Part shown: positions 9,365 through 18,520 of the stretch, one piece after another
How the letters are laid out: each line of letters starts with the position of its first letter
Position numbering within the stretch: the first letter of the stretch is position 1
From: Odoribacter splanchnicus DSM 20712
Lineage (GTDB): Bacteria > Bacteroidota > Bacteroidia > Bacteroidales > Marinifilaceae
NCBI RefSeq assembly: GCF_000190535.1
Contig: NC_015160.1
Location: forward strand, 3,410,001 to 3,474,000
DNA: 64,000 nt
Reading direction: 5' to 3'
Translations under genes and position numbers: made by a program
The notes under the pieces: model-generated
The model's database searches: none
Seen by the model: the letters and a program-made list of their open reading frames with translations, nothing else
Told to the model about the DNA's origin: nothing

Positions 9365-10462
9365 ATGAAGGAGATTTTTACGAAAATATGGAAATTTCTT
9401 TGGGAAAGAACCGGAAGAAAAGAGCTGGATTCAGACGAAATCTGGTTGTTGGAGCGGATGGATCGTATTGCAGCTATTGAAGAACCGGATTATGACCGGA
9501 TGTGGGAACGGATTCGCCGGAAAACGATTTGTAAAAACTCACCACGGGTAAAACTCTGGCGGGGAGTGGCTGCGGTGGCATTGCCTATGGCTGTCATTTG
9601 TACAGCAGTTTATTTTTTCCGGGAAAAAACGCAACAACCGTCCGGGCAATTTCTAGTGGAAAACCAGAAGGAGACTTCTTCCCGAATCAGTCTGACTTTG
9701 GGTAATGGAAAGGTGCTGAAGATTCCGAAAGATTCTGTCGGGGAGGTTTTGAAGACCGGACAGGTTGCTGTGCATCAGGATTCTTTGAAAGGGATTGTGT
9801 ATGTTGTTTCCGGAAAAGAAGACGAAAAATTACATTATCATACGATAGAGATACCGGTAGGGGCTGATTACCGGCTAACCTTGTCCGATGGTACAGTTGT
9901 ATATCTTAATTCTGCAAGTAAACTGACATTTCCTGCAGCTTTTGTCGGAGATGAACGACGGGTATTTCTGGAAGGGGAAGGTTATTTTGAAGTGGAGAGT
10001 GATAAACAGCATCCTTTCCGGGTGGAAGTGAATGGTACTATTGTCGAAGCTGTAGGGACAATTTTTAATATCAATGCTTATCCTGAAAAAGACGGAGTAG
10101 AAGCCACTTTGGTATCTGGTAAAGTGAATGTTGAAAACGGACAAGACCGGGTGTCTCTGATCCCCGGACAACAGGCCCGTTGTGGGATGAAGAATATTGA
10201 GGTTTGTGAGGTTGATACCCGGGAATACATCAGTTGGAAGAATGGAATGTTTATTTTCAATGAGATGACTTTGGAGAATATCATGGTGCAGATGCAACGT
10301 TGGTATGGGCTTGATGTCTTTTTCCAGAATGAAAGTGCTAAATCTCATGCTTTCAAAGGAATGATTGACAAGCACTTGTCACCCCAGGAAGTTTTCCGTA
10401 TCATAGAAAAAACTGCAAATGTACGGTTTGAGATGAAAGGGAATACGGTGGTCATTGAGTAA
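9365..10462 (+). CDS. FecR family anti-sigma factor
   Basis: A 365-residue inner-membrane anti-sigma factor. Residues 1-65 are the cytoplasmic sigma-binding part, a membrane segment lies at about 66-86 (VAAVALPMAVICTAVYFF), the FecR domain at about 155-255 (IPVGADYRLTLSDGTVVYLN, FEVESDKQHPF, VEAVGTIFNINAY), and a DUF4974 domain at the C-terminus (FIFNEMTLENIMVQMQRWY to the end). It should hold the sigma factor inactive until the STN domain of the SusC transducer contacts the FecR domain. The start follows a GGAAGG stretch. Confidence 0.93.
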   Translation: MKEIFTKIWKFLWERTGRKELDSDEIWLLERMDRIAAIEEPDYDRMWERIRRKTICKNSPRVKLWRGVAAVALPMAVICTAVYFFREKTQQPSGQFLVENQKETSSRISLTLGNGKVLKIPKDSVGEVLKTGQVAVHQDSLKGIVYVVSGKEDEKLHYHTIEIPVGADYRLTLSDGTVVYLNSASKLTFPAAFVGDERRVFLEGEGYFEVESDKQHPFRVEVNGTIVEAVGTIFNINAYPEKDGVEATLVSGKVNVENGQDRVSLIPGQQARCGMKNIEVCEVDTREYISWKNGMFIFNEMTLENIMVQMQRWYGLDVFFQNESAKSHAFKGMIDKHLSPQEVFRIIEKTANVRFEMKGNTVVIE

Positions 10463-10750
10463 GAACAAAAAAAAGTCCTTATTTCGGGCATAAAATTTCC
10501 GGAAAAAGTGAAAGCGAACTGATGTAAATTGAATTAAATGAGAGTAAAATTCAGGCTTGAGAAAACAGAAAATGGAATCTGTAAAATTTGCAGTAAATAT
10601 TTAGTAATTAAAAGATAAAAATAGTGTAAGATGATAAAAAACAGAAATGAGTGATCGGGAATTTGTGGTTTCTACCCGATTTTATTTGAATTCATTTGAT
10701 TTCACTCAATTCAACTTAAATAAAGGACCCTTTTTTAATCAAAATAAAAA

Positions 10751-10816
10751 CCGGCGATTGCTGGACACAATCACCGGAAGATAACGTCCCGTTACTCTTT
10801 GGACGGAAATAACGGG
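10751..10816 (+). promoter_or_regulatory. Structured leader before susC
   Basis: The 380 bp between fecR and susC has no gene. Just before the SusC start are two inverted repeats: CCGGCGATT (10751-10759) with AATCACCGG (10769-10777), one mismatch, and CCCGTTA (10788-10794) with TAACGGG (10810-10816), perfect. They could form hairpins in the 5' leader of the SusC transcript or serve as a protein-binding site. No housekeeping promoter was found here, as expected if the ECF sigma factor drives the operon. Confidence 0.4.
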
Positions 10817-10842
10817 AGATGTTGGATTTCAAATACAAACTT

Positions 10843-13800
10843 ATGAAAAAAAAACAATTTTTTGTTGTACATCAGCGGCAATTGCCCCAAAAAACATTGC
10901 GTGTTATGAAATTAACGCTGATTTTGTGTTTGGTATTTCTAATCAAAGTAAATGCCAGAGGTTTTTCACAGGATATCCGGGTTTCGCTCGATTGTCAGAA
11001 TGAGCGACTGGGAGATGTCTTTAAGGAGCTGGAAAAGCAGACCAATTATTTTTTCTTTTTCAATGTTAAAAGCATAGATACTGAAAAGAGAGTTTCCCTG
11101 TCTTTCAAAGAAGAAGAACTTGAACGTGCCTTGAAGAGAATTGTAGGCGATCGTTATCAGTATGAACTTTCTGGCAATCTGATCATTGTTACGGAAAGTA
11201 AATTGGGTACTCCCACAACTCCTCAGGCTCAGAAGAGGAAAATTACGGGAACTGTCAAGGATAAAAAGGGAGAGCCTTTACCGGGAGTGAATGTATTGGT
11301 GAAAGGAACATCTGTTGGAGTCGCTACTGATATCAATGGTAAATTTATAATTGAGAGCCCTGTGGTGAAGTCGCCTGTATTGGTTTTCTCATTTGTGGGA
11401 ATGTTGAATAAAGAGGTGACTGTAAGTTCGGATGCTCCGCTGAATGTGGTGCTGGAAGACGAAGAAAAGGTGTTGGATGATGTTATTGTAACCGGTTACC
11501 GGAGTATCAGTAAGACTACCTTTACCGGTTCTTCAACTAAATTGCAGCAGGATGACATCAAACTGAAGGGGGTAATGGATGTCAGCCGTATGCTGGAAGG
11601 GGCTGTCGCTGGTGTGAGTATACAGAATGTGTCCGGAACTTTTGGTGCTGCCCCGAAAGTGCGTGTGCGTGGTGCTACCTCTTTGTCGGGTGAGAATAAG
11701 CCTTTGTGGGTGATTGACGGGATTGTACATGAAGACATTGTAAGTGTTAGTAATGATGATTTGACCAGTGGCGATCCTACGACCTTATTGGGATCGGCAG
11801 TGGCAGGTTTAAATGCCAATGATATTGAAAGTATTGATATCCTGAAAGATGCTGCTGCGACAGCGCTTTATGGAGCCCGGGCTATGAATGGGGTGGTGGT
11901 GGTAACTACCCGGCGGGGGGCTGAAGGGCGCCCTGTTTTCCGCTATTCCGGAAATTTTACCGTGCAACTTCGTCCTACTTATGCTGATTATGACATTATG
12001 AATTCCGGTGATCAGATGTCTGTATATGCTGAGCTTGAAAGAAAAGGGTTTTTGAATTCGGACTTGGTGAATGCGTCGAATTCCGGAGTGTATGGAAAAA
12101 TGTATAAAATGATTAATTCCTTTGATCCGGAAACCGGAAAGTTTCAGTTGGAAAATACCCGGGAAGCCAGGAATGCATTTTTGAGACACTATGCCAATGC
12201 CAATACTGACTGGTTTAAAATTTTATTCCGGAATTCGCTGCAACAGGAGCATTCCATCAGCATTTCAGGAGGTAGCCAGCGTAGCCGTTCATATGCTTCT
12301 CTGAGTTTTCTGAATGATGAGGGCTGGACTGTGGCTGATAAGGTGAGACGTTATACCGCAAATCTTCGCAATAATTATAAATTGGCTGAAAATTTGGATT
12401 TAGGCGTACAATTGATAGGGTCACTACGGGATCAGAAAGCTCCGGGATCTTTGTCCCGCCGGAGTAATACGGTGGAAGGCTCCTATGACCGGAATTTCGA
12501 TATTAATCCATTTAGCTATGCTTTAAATACCAGCCGTGTACTCACCTGTTTTGATGAGGCTGGAAATCCGGAATTTTTTACCCGGAATTATGCCCCTTTC
12601 AATATTATCAATGAATTGCAGAACAACTCCATCCATTTGAAAATGGTGGATGTAAAGGCACAATTGGAATTAGGTTGGGAAATCATTAAAGGACTCCGCT
12701 ATGAGTTTATGGGAGCTGTGCGTTATGTAAAATCCGACCGGGAACATATGATTACTGAAAATTCGAATATGGCAGAAGCCTACCGGGCTGATTATACTTC
12801 AACCATCCGTGCTAAAAATAAATTTTTATACAAAGATCCTGAACATCCGGAAGCAGAAGCCATATCTGTATTACCCTATGGTGGTTTTTATAACCGGTCC
12901 GAAGATCAGTTAACCAGTTATGATGTCCGCAACTCTTTTAAATACAATAAAAAATTCGGCTTGCACGATCTGAATATGATTGCGGGTGTGCAGGTGAAAT
13001 ATGCTGACCGCCAGAAGTTTTCAAATACCGGTTACGGTTATCAATACAATGAAGGGGGGAAAGTCACTGTGGATTACAGGATTATGAAAATGATGATCGA
13101 AAGTAATTTTGATTATTATGGAATGGGAACTACCCGTGACCGTTTTGCTGCATTCTATTTTAATGCCGATTATGGTTTTGATTCCCGTTATATTTTTTCC
13201 GGAACAGTCCGGTATGACGGAACAAATGCTTTGGGAAGCAATCGTAGTGCCCGTTGGTTACCGACTTGGAATGTTAGTGCCAAATGGAATATCAGTAATG
13301 AACATTTCATGGAATCTACCGAATGGATCGATCAATTGTCGTTGCGTGGATCTTATGGCTTGACTGCTTCTATGAATTCTTCCGCTTCTGCTTCTGCTAA
13401 GTTTGTCAATGAAAATACCAAACGTCCTTATGGTAATGAGATCGAATCGGTAATTACTCTGGAAGCACTTGAAAACTCTGAATTAACGTGGGAAAAGGGA
13501 CATGTGCTCAACTTGGGAATTGATATCGGTTTGTTTAACCGGCGTCTGGATGTAATCTTTGACTATTGGAGAAGAAATAGTTTCGATTTGATTGCCTCTT
13601 TGAAGAATTCAGCTATCGGAGGTACGCTTTATAAATATGCCAATTATGCCGATATGGAATCCCGGGGTTATGATTTGGCTATCGGTGTTACCCCTATCCG
13701 TACAAAAAACTGGAATTGGAAATCAAACCTGACCTTGGGGTATACGACAACCAAAATTACAAACTCCAAGAACATGCCTTCTATTTATAATATGATCAAT

Positions 13801-14493
13801 GCCAGTGGTGGGAACCGCGAAGGATATCCCGTGGGGAGCTTGTTTTCTATTCAGTATAAGGGATTGGAGCACGATACAGGCGTTCCTCTGTTTATCAATG
13901 AGAGCGGAGTGATTGCTAATTCAGTTTATTTCCAGAGTACAAATCTGGATTATCTGAAGTATGAGGGACCGATTGATCCGGAGTATACCGGAGGATGGTC
14001 GAATACATTCCGTTGGAAAGATCTTTCATTGAATGTGTTCCTCACTTTCCAAGCCGGCAATAAAATCCGTCTGGCTCCGGCATTTAAGACCAGCTATAGC
14101 GAACTGGACGCAATGTCGAGTGTCTTTTTTGACCGTTGGATGCAACCCGGGGATGAAAAATATACCAACGTGCCTTCTATTGTCGATGTGTTAACAGCTG
14201 ACGGTTTTAAAAGTAAATACCCTTATAATTCTTATAACTACTCAACGGAACGGGTGGCTAAAGGTGACTTTATACGTCTGAAAACTATTTCGCTGACCTA
14301 TAAAGTTCCTAAACATTATTTGCAGAGAACTAAAGTTCTGAGTGATGTGTCCCTAACTGTTGCCGGTTCTAATCTTTGGTTGATTTATGCAGATAAAAAG
14401 CTGAACGGACAGGATCCTGAGTTTTATAATACCGGAGGTGTGGCTCAGCCACTTTCCCGTCAGTTTACGATTGCCTTGAATATTGGTTTTTAA
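10843..14493 (+). CDS. SusC/RagA family TonB-dependent receptor with STN domain
   Basis: Outer-membrane import channel of about 1216 residues, paired with the SusD-like lipoprotein that follows. In order: a long signal region (LTLILCLVFLIKVNARGFS), an STN (secretin/TonB short N-terminal) domain that signals to FecR, a carboxypeptidase-like domain (KITGTVKDKKGEPLPGVNV), the plug (DVIVTGYRS, ALYGARAMNGVVVVTTRRG) and a C-terminal barrel ending in FTIALNIGF. An ATG at 10819 would add eight residues but abuts the leader hairpin at 10788-10816, so the ATG at 10843 (MKKKQFF) is preferred. The STN domain and upstream sigma/FecR pair mean that substrate binding probably induces the locus. Confidence 0.95.
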   Translation: MKKKQFFVVHQRQLPQKTLRVMKLTLILCLVFLIKVNARGFSQDIRVSLDCQNERLGDVFKELEKQTNYFFFFNVKSIDTEKRVSLSFKEEELERALKRIVGDRYQYELSGNLIIVTESKLGTPTTPQAQKRKITGTVKDKKGEPLPGVNVLVKGTSVGVATDINGKFIIESPVVKSPVLVFSFVGMLNKEVTVSSDAPLNVVLEDEEKVLDDVIVTGYRSISKTTFTGSSTKLQQDDIKLKGVMDVSRMLEGAVAGVSIQNVSGTFGAAPKVRVRGATSLSGENKPLWVIDGIVHEDIVSVSNDDLTSGDPTTLLGSAVAGLNANDIESIDILKDAAATALYGARAMNGVVVVTTRRGAEGRPVFRYSGNFTVQLRPTYADYDIMNSGDQMSVYAELERKGFLNSDLVNASNSGVYGKMYKMINSFDPETGKFQLENTREARNAFLRHYANANTDWFKILFRNSLQQEHSISISGGSQRSRSYASLSFLNDEGWTVADKVRRYTANLRNNYKLAENLDLGVQLIGSLRDQKAPGSLSRRSNTVEGSYDRNFDINPFSYALNTSRVLTCFDEAGNPEFFTRNYAPFNIINELQNNSIHLKMVDVKAQLELGWEIIKGLRYEFMGAVRYVKSDREHMITENSNMAEAYRADYTSTIRAKNKFLYKDPEHPEAEAISVLPYGGFYNRSEDQLTSYDVRNSFKYNKKFGLHDLNMIAGVQVKYADRQKFSNTGYGYQYNEGGKVTVDYRIMKMMIESNFDYYGMGTTRDRFAAFYFNADYGFDSRYIFSGTVRYDGTNALGSNRSARWLPTWNVSAKWNISNEHFMESTEWIDQLSLRGSYGLTASMNSSASASAKFVNENTKRPYGNEIESVITLEALENSELTWEKGHVLNLGIDIGLFNRRLDVIFDYWRRNSFDLIASLKNSAIGGTLYKYANYADMESRGYDLAIGVTPIRTKNWNWKSNLTLGYTTTKITNSKNMPSIYNMINASGGNREGYPVGSLFSIQYKGLEHDTGVPLFINESGVIANSVYFQSTNLDYLKYEGPIDPEYTGGWSNTFRWKDLSLNVFLTFQAGNKIRLAPAFKTSYSELDAMSSVFFDRWMQPGDEKYTNVPSIVDVLTADGFKSKYPYNSYNYSTERVAKGDFIRLKTISLTYKVPKHYLQRTKVLSDVSLTVAGSNLWLIYADKKLNGQDPEFYNTGGVAQPLSRQFTIALNIGF

Positions 14494-14504
14494 ATGATAT
14501 GATT

Positions 14505-16109
14505 ATGAAGAAATACTTTAGAAATATAGCGGTTGGGGGATTGGTACTATTAACTGGTTGTAACAATTTCCTGGATGTGGTTCCCGATGACCGGACAGAG
14601 ATCAATACTACCGAAAAGTTGGCAAAACTGGTAGCCGATGCTTATCCTAAAGCTTCCTATGCTGCCATGCTGAATTCCCGTGTAGATTTTGTGACTGATA
14701 AAGGTTCTGGTAAACAAGAAAATAATTCGAATACAGATCCTTTTTTCTGGCGGGATGTAGAGGATGAGACTCAGGATACTCCAACCTGGTTCTGGAGAAA
14801 GTTTTACTACAGTATCGCTGAAGTGAATCATGCCCTGAAAGCTGCAGAAGAAATGGGGGCTCCGAAAGAGCAGGAACCCTATATCGCTGAAGCAAAAATG
14901 ATCCGTTCGTTTTCGCATTTTATGCTGGTATCTTTGTTTGCTAAGTTCTATGATAAAGATAGTGACAATAGTAGTCCCGGTGTTCCTTATGTAACGGAAC
15001 CGGAAACAGTGGCTTTGGCGAAATATGACCGTGAAACTGTAGCTAAAACTTACGAAAAAATTGAAAAAGATCTGATTGAATCCATTGATAAATTGGGATC
15101 AGATGCGATTTATACCGTTCCCCGGTATCATTTTACCCGGGCTGCTGCCAATGCTTATGCTTCGCGTTTTTATCTTTACAAAGGAGATTGGGGAAAAGTA
15201 ATTACTTATGCCAGTAAAGTGTTCCCTATGCCATCCGTATTTGTCGGCCAGGAAGGGGCGAAAAATGTTTCGGATAGAGATAATGCAAATATTTATGCAA
15301 AAAACAATTTTCAGCCTTGGTTAACTACCTATGCTGTGGCGCCTGGTTCCAGTGATGTGAAAATAGCCTATACCAAGTCGGATAATACCTCTAACCTGTT
15401 GTTGACGGAAATGTCATCCCGGATGTCCCGCTATGCCAATACCTGGAGATATGGTTGTGTGAAATCGGATTTGGAACAGACGCTGACCAGTTCGGCTCTG
15501 AATGTGACAGGAGGTCAATGGGCTTATCGCAACTGGTATAGTGGGGATAACTATTATGTACCCAAATATTATGAATTGTTTATCAAGACAGATATTAACG
15601 CTTCCTCCGGGATAATTTATACGATCTTCCCGACTTTCCGGAACGAAGAGGTGTTACTGAACCGGGCGGAAGCTTATGTAATGCTGGAGGATTATGAGAA
15701 GGCACTTGCAGATCTGAATATTTTCTGCCGGCAGAGGATCAAGAATTATAATGAAGAAAAGCATGTGATTACAGAACAGACTGTAGTTAAATTTTATAAT
15801 GCGGCTTTGTCAAACGAAGATCATTTTATGAAAAAATATAATGCTTATGGTTCTGCTTCCTGGAGCGATGTGAAAAAAGCATTGATTCTTTGTATACTCG
15901 ATTTCCGTCGTAATGAATTTATGTGGGAAGGACTCCGTTGGTGGGATATGATGCGCTATCGGATTCCTATCACCCATACTACGAAAGAGGGCGACAGTAA
16001 TACCCTTTATCCGGGCGATGACCGTTGGTTGTTGCAGTTGCCTGAAACTGCTGAACTGGCAGATGTACAGTTAAATCCCCGAAGTAATTTTCTGAGTAGA
16101 CAATGGTAA
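14505..16109 (+). CDS. RagB/SusD family nutrient-binding lipoprotein
   Basis: Surface lipoprotein of about 534 residues that forms the lid of the SusC channel and binds its substrate. The lipobox LLTGC puts the acylated cysteine near residue 19. SusD-type signatures follow: CNNFLDVVPDDRTEI, an N-terminal helical repeat region (EPYIAEAKMIRSFSHFMLV) and, near the end, FPTFRNEEVLLNRAEAY and RRNEFMWEGLRWWDMMRYRIP. It starts 12 bp after the SusC stop; an ATG two codons earlier (14499) is also possible. It overlaps the longest possible frame of the next gene. Confidence 0.95.
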   Translation: MKKYFRNIAVGGLVLLTGCNNFLDVVPDDRTEINTTEKLAKLVADAYPKASYAAMLNSRVDFVTDKGSGKQENNSNTDPFFWRDVEDETQDTPTWFWRKFYYSIAEVNHALKAAEEMGAPKEQEPYIAEAKMIRSFSHFMLVSLFAKFYDKDSDNSSPGVPYVTEPETVALAKYDRETVAKTYEKIEKDLIESIDKLGSDAIYTVPRYHFTRAAANAYASRFYLYKGDWGKVITYASKVFPMPSVFVGQEGAKNVSDRDNANIYAKNNFQPWLTTYAVAPGSSDVKIAYTKSDNTSNLLLTEMSSRMSRYANTWRYGCVKSDLEQTLTSSALNVTGGQWAYRNWYSGDNYYVPKYYELFIKTDINASSGIIYTIFPTFRNEEVLLNRAEAYVMLEDYEKALADLNIFCRQRIKNYNEEKHVITEQTVVKFYNAALSNEDHFMKKYNAYGSASWSDVKKALILCILDFRRNEFMWEGLRWWDMMRYRIPITHTTKEGDSNTLYPGDDRWLLQLPETAELADVQLNPRSNFLSRQW

Positions 16110-16123
16110 ATGAGAAAGATGTT

Positions 16124-17050
16124 ATGAGAAAACTAAAATATTTTGCCGGCATAGCCGCAGCTCTGATGCTGTGGGGGTGTTCTGAAGACAAATTTGTGCC
16201 CGACCAGTATTTGAATGGTTTGGGAGGCGATGAGTATGTTCTGAATGAAATCGACGAGTGGATTATCGATAATTATACGCGTCCTTACAATATGGAAGTG
16301 AAATATCGCTGGGATCAGTCGGAGCTTGACCTGAACCGGACATTGGTACCGATTAAAGAAGAATTGGTGGTTTCTGTTATGAAAGTGGTGCAGGAGATCT
16401 GGATTAAACCTTATGAACAATTGGCTGGAGCCAATTTCATCCGTTCCTATTCACCTAAAAAATATGTACTCGTGGGTAGTCCGAAATATAATCCGAATAC
16501 CGGGACTATCACTTTGGGTGAAGCTGAAGGAGGAAGAAAGATTGTGCTGTACCGTCTGAATTGGTTCGATCTGAAAGACCGCGATTTGATTCAGCAGATC
16601 ATGAAAACCGTCCATCATGAATTTGGGCATACTTTGCACCAAACGATTTTGTACCCCGAAGAGTTTAAAAACATTACCCCGGGTGGATATACGACTTCCT
16701 GGAACAATATGAGTGAAGAGGAAGCCTTGAAACTGGGATATGTCAGCAGTTATGCCTGTGCCGGGCCTGATGAGGATTTCGTAGAAATGATCGCGCGGAT
16801 TGCAGTATTTGGGCCGGAATGGTATGAGAAAAAAGTGGCCCGGGCTAAAGAATTGTATCTGAATGCGACTTCAGCTTTAGATTTCGCATATGATCCTTCC
16901 GAAGCTCTCCGGCAGAAGGAAACAATTGTGGTAAGCTATCTGAAAGATATCTGGGGAATCAATTTCTACGATCAGGATGGAGAAAAGGGATTGGTTACTC
17001 TGGTTCAGGAAGCAATCGACTATGTGACAAGTGATGATTATAAACAGTAA
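16124..17050 (+). CDS. Putative zinc-binding metallopeptidase lipoprotein
   Basis: A 308-residue lipoprotein (lipobox LMLWGC) of the SusD-associated putative zinc metallopeptidase family. The motif HHEFGHTLHQ (HExxH, about residues 165-169) is intact. The frame is open to an ATG at 16103 that overlaps SusD, but MRKLKYFAG with a GAGAAAG ribosome site just upstream makes 16124 the better start. It is the third gene of the uptake operon and the only catalytic domain in it, which suggests a peptide or protein substrate handled at the cell surface. Confidence 0.85.
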   Translation: MRKLKYFAGIAAALMLWGCSEDKFVPDQYLNGLGGDEYVLNEIDEWIIDNYTRPYNMEVKYRWDQSELDLNRTLVPIKEELVVSVMKVVQEIWIKPYEQLAGANFIRSYSPKKYVLVGSPKYNPNTGTITLGEAEGGRKIVLYRLNWFDLKDRDLIQQIMKTVHHEFGHTLHQTILYPEEFKNITPGGYTTSWNNMSEEEALKLGYVSSYACAGPDEDFVEMIARIAVFGPEWYEKKVARAKELYLNATSALDFAYDPSEALRQKETIVVSYLKDIWGINFYDQDGEKGLVTLVQEAIDYVTSDDYKQ

Positions 17051-17061
17051 ATTTTATCCCT

Positions 17062-18495
17062 ATGAACAGATATCTTTTTTTCTTCATTATAGTCCTGTTT
17101 ATTGGTTGTGATAAAACAGAGGACAATATTTTTACCCAGACTCCTGACGAAAGGTTAAAAGCAACTGCCGATGAATACCGGGAAGCCTTATTTTCTGCAC
17201 CTAACGGATGGTTTCTGGCTGTGGATACAAAGAAAGACGGAGCTTACCGGCTGTGGATGTCGTTTGAAGAGAATGAACGGGTAGGTATGCTTTCTGATAT
17301 GGATGCAACTTTCAGCAAAGCCGGGGAGACTTCTGTTGTTCCCTGTATTTCTTCGTGGCGTTTGAAAGCTTTGCTAGCTCCTTCCTTGATATTCGATACC
17401 TATAGTTATTTACATATTTTGGCGGATCCTCAGGGGGCGAATAACGGAGGAAGTAATTCTGAGGGGTTGATTTCCGATTTTGAATTCCGGATCGTAGATA
17501 CTGATAATGGAGGAATTAATCTGATTGGGAATTATAATGGTCGTCTGGCACGGATGGACCGGGCTACTCCCGAAGAGGCAGAGAAAGTTGTACAGGGAGG
17601 ATTGAAAAAAGTGATTGAACATCATGATGAATTCCTGAATTCCAATAAATTTCCGACGGTTGAAGTCGATGGGAAAAGATACCTGATGCGTCCGAATTTC
17701 AGGAAAACGGAGTTTGCTTATGTAGATGAAGAGGGGGTATTGACAGAGCTTGCTGTCGGTTCCTATCTGGATTTTCAGGGAATAACCCAGGAAAATGCGC
17801 AAAGTAATGTTTATTTCTTTGAACCTGCAGAAATTAATGGTATGAAAGTGGATGGTATGAAATGGATAGGAAATAAATATCAGGTTGAAATTAATGATAA
17901 AACTTATGAATTGGTAGATAATCTGGTTCCCCCCTATCCATTGAATTTTGGTTATAATCAGACCTTTTCCCAATTGTATATGAATCCTTCAGCTATGGTG
18001 GGTACTTTAACGGATCCTTTTATGAGTGAAGTGTATACTCCGGCTTATAATCGTTTGAATGGCAGGACACGTGCTATTCAGGAAATGTATTGTAAGTTTG
18101 TGATGAATGCGACTATTGGTAAGCCTGTTATGGAATTGGGTATCACATATTTAAATACTTCCACGCAGAAAAGTTTTACTGCAAAATGGCAATATCCCTA
18201 TACTTTGAATGAGGATGGTACGATAACATTTACGGATCGCGAACAGACAGGGTCAACGAATGAATTTTACTACGAAATGTATATGAAAGAATTGCCGGAT
18301 TTCTTTTGTAGTTTAGAATATTCACATTACGATACAGGTGAAAGCTGGGCAAATGTAGAGAAATCTAAAATCATTCCTCATACTTTTAAGATTGATTGGG
18401 CTGAAAACAAGACTCAGGGATTAACAGGGAATATCGGTGGTATGTTCCGGGCTGACCGGGAGGAAATGTATCTTGCCGGGCAGTTAAAGCAATAG
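17062..18495 (+). CDS. DUF4302 family lipoprotein
   Basis: A 477-residue lipoprotein (LFIGC lipobox near residue 18). The N-terminal part, with TPDERLKATADEYREALFS, NGWFLAVD and YSYLHILADP, matches the style of DUF4302 proteins, which accompany SusC/SusD pairs and zinc metallopeptidases in Bacteroidota. No catalytic motif was recognised. It follows the metallopeptidase after 11 bp. It probably sits on the cell surface as an accessory binding protein; that role is inference. Confidence 0.75.
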   Translation: MNRYLFFFIIVLFIGCDKTEDNIFTQTPDERLKATADEYREALFSAPNGWFLAVDTKKDGAYRLWMSFEENERVGMLSDMDATFSKAGETSVVPCISSWRLKALLAPSLIFDTYSYLHILADPQGANNGGSNSEGLISDFEFRIVDTDNGGINLIGNYNGRLARMDRATPEEAEKVVQGGLKKVIEHHDEFLNSNKFPTVEVDGKRYLMRPNFRKTEFAYVDEEGVLTELAVGSYLDFQGITQENAQSNVYFFEPAEINGMKVDGMKWIGNKYQVEINDKTYELVDNLVPPYPLNFGYNQTFSQLYMNPSAMVGTLTDPFMSEVYTPAYNRLNGRTRAIQEMYCKFVMNATIGKPVMELGITYLNTSTQKSFTAKWQYPYTLNEDGTITFTDREQTGSTNEFYYEMYMKELPDFFCSLEYSHYDTGESWANVEKSKIIPHTFKIDWAENKTQGLTGNIGGMFRADREEMYLAGQLKQ

Positions 18496-18520
18496 TAAAA
18501 TATTTATAAAATGACATGTT

